6,595 nt of DNA from Bacteroidia bacterium (GTDB lineage: Bacteria; Bacteroidota; Bacteroidia; Bacteroidales; UBA5342): positions 1 through 6,595 of the forward strand of contig JAUIMD010000112.1 of the NCBI GenBank assembly GCA_030433225.1, read 5' to 3'. Every line of letters starts with the position of its first letter. Position 1 is the first letter of the stretch. Below the pieces are notes generated by a model. The model was given only the letters and a program-made list of their open reading frames with translations. It did not search any database and was not told the origin of the DNA. The position numbers were made by a program, and so were the translations under genes. Positions 1-5,413 of this stretch are shown here, one piece after another.

Positions 1-644
1 AGCAGCACATTTTAAATGGAGTGTATACCCAATTCTTTTTTCATCGGCACGATGATTTTTGGGGACACGAAGGGCGCAAAAAGCTGGAGAAATTGGTTAC
101 CGCTACCGATATGCTGGTATGTGGAGAGGACCTGGGAATGATTCCCAATTGTGTGGAAGGCGTAATGAACGACCTGATGATTTTGTCGCTTGAAGTACAG
201 CGCATGCCTAAACAACAAGGGGTACGCTTCGGCACTACGGCAGATTACCCTTATTTGTCCGTATGTACGCCCGCAACTCACGATATGTCAACCTTAAGGG
301 GATGGTGGGAAGAGGATATGGAATCCACCCAGGAGTTTTATAACCAGGTGTTAAAACGGTGGGGAAACGCTCCTGCTCATTGTGGGCCGGAGTTGAATGC
401 AGAAGTGGTGAAACATCAGCTGGATGCCCGTTCGGTGTTTACGGTGTTATCCATGCAGGATTGGCTCAATTCCGACACTTCTACCTATAACCCGGCAAGT
501 GCGGAAGATGAGCGGATCAATATTCCTAAAAACCCGCAGCATTACTGGAAATACCGGATGCACGTATCTATGGAGGCGCTACTGAATAATGATGCGGTTA
601 AGCAAAAGGTAACCTCCATGCTGAATGAAAGTGGGAGAGGTTAA
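1..644 (+). CDS. malQ: 4-alpha-glucanotransferase (GH77 amylomaltase), C-terminal part, 5' truncated by window edge
   Basis: MalQ transfers alpha-1,4-glucan segments between maltodextrins in the cytoplasm during maltose, starch or glycogen metabolism. The frame is open from base 3 to the TAA at 642-644, giving 213 visible residues; the true start lies left of the window. Visible hallmarks are VCGEDLGMIP (visible residues 39-48), whose Glu matches the GH77 acid/base, and TPATHDMSTLRGWWEED (about 89-105), whose HD Asp matches the transition-state stabiliser. RINIP followed by YWKYRMH (about 172-187) is the usual C-terminal barrel motif. The Asp nucleophile should lie upstream, outside the window. 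The MQDWL segment and an end at ESGRG resemble the long DPE2-like Bacteroidota enzymes, which carry N-terminal starch-binding domains; this cannot be checked here. The stop interlocks with that of the opposing gene. The family call is very secure. Confidence 0.95.
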   Translation, partial: QHILNGVYTQFFFHRHDDFWGHEGRKKLEKLVTATDMLVCGEDLGMIPNCVEGVMNDLMILSLEVQRMPKQQGVRFGTTADYPYLSVCTPATHDMSTLRGWWEEDMESTQEFYNQVLKRWGNAPAHCGPELNAEVVKHQLDARSVFTVLSMQDWLNSDTSTYNPASAEDERINIPKNPQHYWKYRMHVSMEALLNNDAVKQKVTSMLNESGRG

Positions 645-658
645 GGAACCCTCACTTT
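628..658. terminator. weak imperfect hairpin over the convergent malQ / paralogue stop codons
   Basis: AAAGTG (628-633) pairs with CACTTT (653-658), and GGTT (639-642) pairs with AACC (647-650) around an AAGG loop, with a GGA bulge and one mismatch between the two helices. On the + strand the stem runs into TTTTG; on the - strand it runs into a short CTTTC. It is the only hairpin seen at the junction, where there is no intergenic space, so it could act as a weak bidirectional terminator. The short U-tracts make this tentative. Confidence 0.3.
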
Positions 659-1948
659 TGTACAATAGCTGCCGTTTGTGTGTGTCTCCGAAACGAGGTA
701 AATGCCTTGGTGAACTGGTGTTTCTTTGTATGTGCCATCTCCCGCGAAGGAAGCCACAAGGTTTCCACACGTATTGTATACCTGTACAAAGCTGTTTGGA
801 GCTGCCAGTGTGAGTAGGGTACGTTTTTTTACCCTCACGCTTAGGTCTGATTTTTGTGCGGTTGCTGTAATGGTTCCACCGGCAACCTGGGCGCTCCCAT
901 CTACGGGCGAAATGCGGTAGTACGATGCGTAATTTACCGGCCCGGTGAGTTCATAAAATACCAGGGAAGATGGTTCTGAAGTCAGGTATAGGTCGTTATC
1001 AATGGCAATGGGAATGTTGTTGGCTTCCACCGCATCAAATCCAATGCTCATGGTGTAGTTGCCCCCGGCATAATCTCCCGCGGTGTAACGGCTGGCTTGT
1101 ATGGTGCTGTATACGCTTTCGTCTTTTTCTGCCAGGGCACCAACAATTAAATTGGGTACCGGTATATTGCCTCCCAATGGCTGTGTAACCTGCGCATCGT
1201 AATTGCTGGTACCATTAACCTGTATGGAAGTTCGACCACCGTTTTCAGCAACAGTACCGGTTACAGTTACAAAATCCATCACCGAAGGGGTAATGGCGGC
1301 ATTTTCAATGTATATCCCCGACCAATCCCCGCTGCCGGTACCATCCAAAGCGCCATCAGTATTCTGCACATAAAATCCCCCTGAACGTACTCCGGTAACC
1401 GTGCCCGCTGTGGAAACAATGTTGCCCGTTTGCGGACTGTCACCAGAAGGATCGGCAGTATATTGTATGTCATAAATGGGAAAAGCATCCCACGAAACAT
1501 CATCAATGGTGATGGATTTGTCCCCGCCACCATTGGTAATGTTTTCAATCGTTAATGTACAATCAGATTCGGGTGTTATAAAGGAGGTAAGCACTTCTAC
1601 GGTTGTATTCTTGGTGGTTAGAAAAGTGTTTTGGTAAATGGTCTGACCAGAAGAATTGATAATAGTAAGTTGAATACTTGAATTTGTTTTGCTCGCATGC
1701 ATCTCGCAACGGAACAATGAAATCCCACCGGGCAAATGGGTAGAAATCTGGCTGCCACCTGCGTCTAAAATCACGGCATCGCCGGTGAGGCTGCCCAATG
1801 TTACTGCAGTTAAGTTCCAGGTTACCAGCCCGGAATAGGAAGCTTGGGAATCGTCAAGGCCTGAAAAATTCTCGTGAAAATCCAGATTTTGTGCCACAGA
1901 CCAATAGAAAATTCCGCTTATTAGGGATAATAGCGTAATTTTTTTCAT
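641..1948 (-). CDS. secreted T9SS-sorted protein with jelly-roll-like and ExeM-type OB-fold-like modules (paralogue 1, 435 aa)
   Basis: Predicted export is by Sec and then T9SS; no enzymatic function is recognised. I start it at the ATG at 1946-1948 (MKKITLLSL), because the longer frame would use a TTG three codons upstream. Residues 1-20 form a signal peptide ending SVAQ. Residues about 24-155 are beta-rich, ending SITIDDVSW, and align with the same region of the 429-aa neighbour. Residues about 158-250 are OB-fold-like, with IYDIQYT, GTVTGVRSGGFYVQ, WSGIYIEN and VTGTVAENGGRTSIQ, resembling ExeM/NucH-type nuclease OB domains. Residues 264-357 hold LAEKDESV and YYRISPVD. The tail from about 372, with VQVYN and GIYLV, is a divergent type A sorting domain. 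It has two pairs of Cys (81/130 and 394/429) that the paralogues lack. Its 3' end overlaps the malQ stop. The family is fairly sure; the role is unknown. Confidence 0.85.
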   Translation of the reverse strand: MKKITLLSLISGIFYWSVAQNLDFHENFSGLDDSQASYSGLVTWNLTAVTLGSLTGDAVILDAGGSQISTHLPGGISLFRCEMHASKTNSSIQLTIINSSGQTIYQNTFLTTKNTTVEVLTSFITPESDCTLTIENITNGGGDKSITIDDVSWDAFPIYDIQYTADPSGDSPQTGNIVSTAGTVTGVRSGGFYVQNTDGALDGTGSGDWSGIYIENAAITPSVMDFVTVTGTVAENGGRTSIQVNGTSNYDAQVTQPLGGNIPVPNLIVGALAEKDESVYSTIQASRYTAGDYAGGNYTMSIGFDAVEANNIPIAIDNDLYLTSEPSSLVFYELTGPVNYASYYRISPVDGSAQVAGGTITATAQKSDLSVRVKKRTLLTLAAPNSFVQVYNTCGNLVASFAGDGTYKETPVHQGIYLVSETHTNGSYCTKVRVP

Positions 1949-2029
1949 AAGTTTCAATAAACATAGTCAATGGACAAAAAAATAAAATTCACAAATAAAA
2001 TACAAATAATTAACATTAAAATGACTGAA

Positions 2030-2084
2030 TTTAACATACGTAATTTTGAAATCGCTTTTCACCGAAGGCCAGGTGTATGTTAAA
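2030..2084. repeat. 10-bp perfect inverted repeat with 35-bp spacer, upstream of paralogue 1
   Basis: TTTAACATAC at 2030-2039 is the exact reverse complement of GTATGTTAAA at 2075-2084. In a - strand transcript the arms could close a stem around a small ACC/GGT hairpin. The element lies between the terminator of the 429-aa gene and the start of the 435-aa gene, so it is in that gene's promoter or leader. A further TTAACAT copy lies at 2010-2016, exactly 21 bp from the left arm's copy, which is about two helical turns. It could be a protein-binding site or a leader structure. Confidence 0.4.
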
Positions 2085-2096
2085 CGCCAGAAGGTC

Positions 2097-2128
2097 AAAA
2101 AAAAAGCCGGGACATTATCCCGGCTTTT
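2097..2128 (-). terminator. strong intrinsic terminator of the 429-aa paralogue
   Basis: A GC-rich stem, AAGCCGGGA (2104-2112) pairing with TCCCGGCTT (2118-2126) around a 5-nt loop, extends by two A:T pairs to 2102 and 2128. On the - strand it is followed by a run of U encoded by the A-tract at 2097-2105. It begins 25 nt after the TAA of the 429-aa gene. The T-run on the other side (2125-2128) is shorter, so it should work mainly on the - strand. Confidence 0.9.
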
Positions 2129-2153
2129 CTGTATTTTAAGTTAAGTGAATCGA

Positions 2154-3443
2154 TTATTTTACCAGCACTTTTTCGGTAGCGGTGGTATTGGCTGTATTAA
2201 CCTTAACAACATACACGCCTTTGGCCAATGAGATTTCATTTCTTCCTTCCAGACCGTTAAGGTCTTTAATCCGTTGACCGGCAAGGTTGTACACTTGTAT
2301 GGAGAAAACATTTCCTGATTCCACTACAATGCTGTTGATGCCTGTTGCAATGGTTGGGGTAGCAACAACAGATTCCCCGATACCGGTAATAATTCCTTCA
2401 TCGGTAACATCTGCTACATCCCTTGGGGAAATGCTGAATTCAGCACCTGCGTAATTCACAGGGCCTACAATCTGGTAAAAATTGTTCACGTTTGGATCCG
2501 CCATGGTGTACAAATCATTATCCACCTTTATTGGAGTAAGGGGCGCATTAAACCCAATATTCATATAAAAATTTCCTGCTGTTCCTGCTGCGTACCTACT
2601 AAAGGTAATGTAGCTGACTACGCTTTCATCTTTTTCTGCCAGTGGTGTATAGATCATTGTTGCTACAGGTTCTATACCCGCACCGGGATCAATAATAGAA
2701 GCTGAGGAAGCTGCAATTTCCGTTCTTCCGCCATTCTCGGTAACAACACCGGTAACTGAAACAATATCAAGTACTGCAGGGCTTATAGATGCATCGGATA
2801 CGAAAATTCCATTCCATTCACCATCGGCATCATATATATAGTAACCCGCACCTGCTTTTACTCCGGTAACTGTACCGTATACCGTATATGAGTTGCCTAC
2901 AACGGGACTTGGGTATGTACCGTTGATTCCGGGAACAGTTGTGTATTGTATTTCACGAATTGATGTATAGCCCGTCCAGGTAACATCGTCTATCGTTACA
3001 CTGCGGTTGGCGGCATTGTCTGTATTTGCAATGGTCAGCGTAAAATTCGCATTCTGGGGGCTGGTTATGGTTACATTGTGCGTTTCGGTGCCGCTTATAA
3101 TATCAATTGGGCTACCTTGAGGGGTGCCATCGATGGAAACGGTTATGGTACTTCCCTGTGCTTCGCTGCTAGAGGTGGTAAAACTTAACGTTCCGGTGAT
3201 ACCAAAAGGTATGTTTACTTCTGCTTTGGACGTTTTAGTAGTTAAAATAACAGCATTCCCATTTAGGGTGCCTTGCGCAGCGTCTGTTAGTGACCATACA
3301 ATCTGGTTTTCACCCACATTAATTCCTGCATAAGTGGCATTTCCTCCATAGTTGCTGAAGTTTTCTGTTCTTGTAACGGTCTGTGCATATAACCCGACCA
3401 TTGTAAAACAAAATAAGGTAAAGGAGAGTAATTTTGCTTTCAT
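2154..3443 (-). CDS. secreted T9SS-sorted protein with jelly-roll-like and ExeM-type OB-fold-like modules (paralogue 2, 429 aa)
   Basis: This is the most canonical of the three tandem paralogues. It starts at an ATG, with a signal peptide at 1-20 ending GLYA before QT. Residues about 22-157 form a beta-rich module from RTENFSNYGG to SVTIDDVTW, matching the 435-aa neighbour. Residues about 161-250 are the OB-fold-like module: IREIQYTT, NGTYPSPV, GTVTGVKAGAGYYIYD, WNGIFV, VTGVVTENGGRTEI. Residues 256-347 hold YTPLAEKDESV and end FSISPRDVADVT. Residues about 366-429 are a classic type A sorting domain with IQVYNLAGQRI, LAKGVYVVKV and EKVLVK at the very end. The mature part has no Cys and no nuclease motifs. 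A terminator follows 25 nt after the stop and 226 bp separate it from the 500-aa gene, so it is probably monocistronic. Secretion is secure; binding of DNA or sugar is only inferred. Confidence 0.9.
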   Translation of the reverse strand: MKAKLLSFTLFCFTMVGLYAQTVTRTENFSNYGGNATYAGINVGENQIVWSLTDAAQGTLNGNAVILTTKTSKAEVNIPFGITGTLSFTTSSSEAQGSTITVSIDGTPQGSPIDIISGTETHNVTITSPQNANFTLTIANTDNAANRSVTIDDVTWTGYTSIREIQYTTVPGINGTYPSPVVGNSYTVYGTVTGVKAGAGYYIYDADGEWNGIFVSDASISPAVLDIVSVTGVVTENGGRTEIAASSASIIDPGAGIEPVATMIYTPLAEKDESVVSYITFSRYAAGTAGNFYMNIGFNAPLTPIKVDNDLYTMADPNVNNFYQIVGPVNYAGAEFSISPRDVADVTDEGIITGIGESVVATPTIATGINSIVVESGNVFSIQVYNLAGQRIKDLNGLEGRNEISLAKGVYVVKVNTANTTATEKVLVK

Positions 3444-3465
3444 ATAGCTTGTTTTTGTGTGATTT

Positions 3466-3481
3466 CGTAAAATAAATTACG
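3466..3481. promoter_or_regulatory. inverted repeat CGTAA-N6-TTACG just upstream of paralogue 2
   Basis: CGTAA (3466-3470) and TTACG (3477-3481) are perfect 5-bp arms lying 23-38 bp before the ATG. The - strand reads CGTAATTT here, the same 8-mer found upstream of the other two paralogues (2039-2046 and 5242-5249 on the + strand). It may be an operator or leader element. The motif is short and AT-rich, so chance is possible. Confidence 0.3.
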
Positions 3482-3519
3482 CCACTAAAATAGGAAAACT
3501 ATTCCTTAAAATCCATAGG

Positions 3520-3537
3520 TTAATTAGATTTGATTAA
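3520..3537. promoter_or_regulatory. operator-like imperfect palindrome upstream of paralogue 2
   Basis: TTAATTA (3520-3526) and TGATTAA (3531-3537) form a 7-bp inverted repeat with one mismatch and a 4-bp spacer, about 77-94 bp before the ATG. This is a plausible distance for a regulator site. I found no convincing Bacteroidota -7 box (TAnnTTTG) in this gap. The low base complexity keeps confidence low. Confidence 0.22.
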
Positions 3538-3615
3538 TTTAGAAAATGCTGATAGCTAAGGCTATAATTGCGAATTGAAAAATAAAGGCAATCTGTTTAT
3601 GGAAGTATAGTAACT

Positions 3616-3647
3616 AAAAAAAGGAAGCCCATCGGACTTCCTTTTTT
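3616..3647. terminator. strong intrinsic terminator of the 500-aa paralogue, symmetric A/T flanks
   Basis: On the - strand GGAAGTCC pairs with GGGCTTCC around a GAT loop (3623-3641, including one G-U pair). The A-tract at 3616-3622 supplies the terminal U-run. T3642-3647 on the other side extends the stem and gives a U-run for + strand transcripts, so it could work both ways. It starts about 28 nt beyond the TAA of the 500-aa gene. Confidence 0.88.
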
Positions 3648-3669
3648 CTATTTTAATTTTGAATGAAAA

Positions 3670-5172
3670 TTAATTCACTACTACTTTTTCGGTCATCAAA
3701 GTATTCCCATTGTTTAATTTTACAATGTAAACTCCCGAAGGCATTTGTACTTCGGTTCTGCCATTTTGAACGTTAAGCGCTGTTACTTGTTGGCCTGATA
3801 AGTTAAAGATGCTTACGGATGCGGTAGATTCGGATTGGATAACAATTTGTTTTCCAAACGCATAAATCGCTTTCGCATTTGCACTGTTTTTATCCAGGCT
3901 GGTAATCAGTTTGTATCCCGAGGTAGAGAAATCGGTGATGTCTCTTGGCGAAATTCTGTAGCTGTTTGAATAGTAGTTACACACACCATAGATGTAATCA
4001 AACAGTTTATCTTTGTTGCTTGGGAACACATCCAGGTCATTCAAATCTTTATCCACATAAATGGTAAATGCCGCATTCAATCCCTCACCAATACCAATAA
4101 TGGATGCAACGTTAGGGTAGGTGCCATTGTCAATATCGCTCTGCACCACGCGGAAAGAACGTGCAGTAATTAATACACTCTCATATTTTTCTTCCAACGG
4201 ACCATAAATCATATTTGGAATGATGGCATCGCCCGAACCTATTATAGACGCATTGATGCCAGTGGAAAGAATTTCAGTTTTACCAAGAACTTCTTTTACC
4301 ACCCCGGTAACGTCTACAATGTCACCCTCACTTGGAGAAATCAAGGTGTTGTTCACATAAATTCCGGTCCAGGCAGAATTGTCAACCGGCAGGGCATTGT
4401 CTCCATCAAATCCATCCACTTGTTGGCTGTAATACCCTCCTGAACGAACCCCGGTTCCCGTACCTTGAACGTGCACGGTTTGGTCCAGCATTGGACTTGG
4501 GTATGTTCCGTCATCACCGGGATCGGTGGTGTATTGGATGTCGTAAATGTCGGTTAAAGGCACTTCCAGTACAATTTCTTCAACACGAACACTGTCGAAA
4601 TAAATGGATAGGCCAGATGTATTCACGGCACTTATTGTAATGTAGATGTCATCTTTGCTGTCGTACAGGGGGCTGTTTACTGTTAACGGAGAAGTGGCAA
4701 TGGCCAGGTCAGCACCTGTTAGCGTAGTGGTATTGGTTGTACCGCCATCGGTAAACGCAATTTCAATGTAATCGTTGGCACTGGTTATGCCTGCATCCCA
4801 CGACACAACAACTGAAGCCTTGTAATTATCTACCGCTACAGGAATGGCAATGGTGTCAGAAAACCATTTTGCATTTCCCGATGAAGAGCTTTTTTGAACA
4901 TTCGCAATTTCAAACAATTGTCCGGATGCACCGTCCGATTGCACTGAAAAAACAAGGTCCGATCTTAACACAAGAAATCCGTACCCTGTAGTCCATTTGC
5001 CCGATGCAGGATCTGTTTGGCCATAACCTTGCACCCCGGGAGGGTCTATGTTATAATAATATAAACCGTCGCCTATGGCATCGCTGTCAAAATCTTCCTC
5101 CCAAATCACCGTCTGAGAGTATGCTATGGCCGCCAAAAAAAGTGCCGAAAATAGTGTAATCAGTTTTTTCAT
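3670..5172 (-). CDS. secreted T9SS-sorted protein with beta-sandwich and ExeM-type OB-fold-like modules (paralogue 3, 500 aa)
   Basis: This is the longest paralogue. It starts at an ATG, with a signal peptide at 1-19 (MKKLITLF, cleavage near AYS before QT). Residues about 21-200 form a beta-sandwich-like region with DFDSDAIGDG, LFEIANV, AKWFSDTIAI and SIYFDSVRVEEI; it differs from the shorter module of the other two and resembles jelly-roll domains of Bacteroidota secreted enzymes. Residues about 208-305 are the shared OB-fold-like module: IYDIQYTTDPGDDGTYPSP, GTGTGVRSGGYYSQQ, WTGIYVNN, VTGVVKEVLGKTEI. Residues 318-415 begin YGPLEEKYESVLIT, close to the ERYEGMLV-like stretch that I recall following the OB domain in ExeM-type nucleases, and end YRISPRDITDF. 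Residues about 436-500 are a type A sorting domain (VSIFNLSGQQV, PSGVYIVKL, EKVVVN). No nuclease domain is seen. It has its own terminator and a candidate promoter, so it is probably monocistronic. Confidence 0.9.
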   Translation of the reverse strand: MKKLITLFSALFLAAIAYSQTVIWEEDFDSDAIGDGLYYYNIDPPGVQGYGQTDPASGKWTTGYGFLVLRSDLVFSVQSDGASGQLFEIANVQKSSSSGNAKWFSDTIAIPVAVDNYKASVVVSWDAGITSANDYIEIAFTDGGTTNTTTLTGADLAIATSPLTVNSPLYDSKDDIYITISAVNTSGLSIYFDSVRVEEIVLEVPLTDIYDIQYTTDPGDDGTYPSPMLDQTVHVQGTGTGVRSGGYYSQQVDGFDGDNALPVDNSAWTGIYVNNTLISPSEGDIVDVTGVVKEVLGKTEILSTGINASIIGSGDAIIPNMIYGPLEEKYESVLITARSFRVVQSDIDNGTYPNVASIIGIGEGLNAAFTIYVDKDLNDLDVFPSNKDKLFDYIYGVCNYYSNSYRISPRDITDFSTSGYKLITSLDKNSANAKAIYAFGKQIVIQSESTASVSIFNLSGQQVTALNVQNGRTEVQMPSGVYIVKLNNGNTLMTEKVVVN

Positions 5173-5238
5173 AATTCAAAATCTTATGCGTGTTATTCAA
5201 TAAATCTGTACTGGGCTTAACTTTAATTTAATTTTAGT

Positions 5239-5255
5239 CTACGTAATTTAAGTAG
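5239..5255. promoter_or_regulatory. 17-bp near-palindrome at the putative transcription start of paralogue 3
   Basis: CTACGTAA (5239-5246) and TTAAGTAG (5248-5255) are inverted arms matching at seven of eight positions around T5247. The site contains TACGTAATTT, which also occurs upstream of paralogue 1. It directly abuts a candidate -7 box on the - strand, so it would cover the start of transcription, a usual place for a repressor site. No regulator gene is in the window. Confidence 0.35.
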
Positions 5256-5263
5256 CAAAAGTA
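5256..5263 (-). promoter_or_regulatory. candidate Bacteroidota -7 promoter box for paralogue 3
   Basis: The - strand reads TACTTTTG here, an exact match to the Bacteroidota -7 consensus TAnnTTTG, placing the transcript start near 5250 and giving a leader of about 78 nt. No clear TTG -33 box lies at the usual 19-20 nt spacing. Near that position there is a hyphenated palindrome, GTGTT-AA-AACAC, at 5284-5295. The candidate is plausible but half-supported. Confidence 0.35.
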
Positions 5264-5386
5264 AACAATTTTCCAATATATATGTGTTAAAACACGCATT
5301 TTGCCATGAAAAAACTTAATTTATTAGGAATTTGGAGGAAGTTTGAAAAATAAATCCTACCCCAAAAGAGTGATTGAAACATGGAG

Positions 5387-5404
5387 TTAACATATTCGTA
5401 ATAT
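5387..5404. promoter_or_regulatory. TTAACATATTCGTAAT element, near-copy of a site upstream of paralogue 1
   Basis: TTAACATATTCGTAAT at 5387-5402 matches TTAACATACGTAAT at 2031-2044 apart from a 2-bp insertion. It contains a small ATATT-CGT-AATAT hairpin (5392-5404). It sits 10 bp after the stop of the lamin-tail gene and about 215 bp before the 500-aa gene, in a 241-bp gap with no convincing terminator. It could be a regulator site or part of the 3' end of the lamin-tail transcript. Confidence 0.3.
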
Positions 5405-5413
5405 AACCCTTAG

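Noticed and set aside
21..23. GTG as a start codon for malQ
   Set aside because: The frame stays open to the window edge and the residues before it fit the GH77 domain, so this is an internal Val.
12..281. 89-aa open frame antisense to malQ
   Set aside because: It overlaps conserved GH77 coding sequence and has no recognisable features.
1279..1548. 89-aa alternative-frame open frame on the - strand inside the 435-aa gene
   Set aside because: It lies wholly inside a well-supported gene in another frame; no sign of a separate start region or protein motif.
1949..1957. Upstream TTG start giving a 438-aa form of the 435-aa protein
   Set aside because: The ATG at 1946-1948 gives a normal signal peptide start (MKKITLL); the TTG would only add three residues and TTG is a rare start.
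3492..3506. AGGAA-N5-TTCCT hairpin upstream of the 429-aa gene as an attenuator
   Set aside because: Only five pairs and a poor U-run; cannot be told from chance in this AT-rich gap.
4332..4640. 102-aa open frame on the + strand
   Set aside because: It is antisense to the OB-fold-like region of the 500-aa gene, is rich in Cys, His and Arg without any motif, and is a codon shadow.
5306..5353. 15-codon + strand mini-ORF starting MKKLNLLGIW in the 241-bp gap
   Set aside because: Too short, no hydrophobic signal continuation, no promoter or homology that I can see; AT-rich sequence makes MKK-like starts common.
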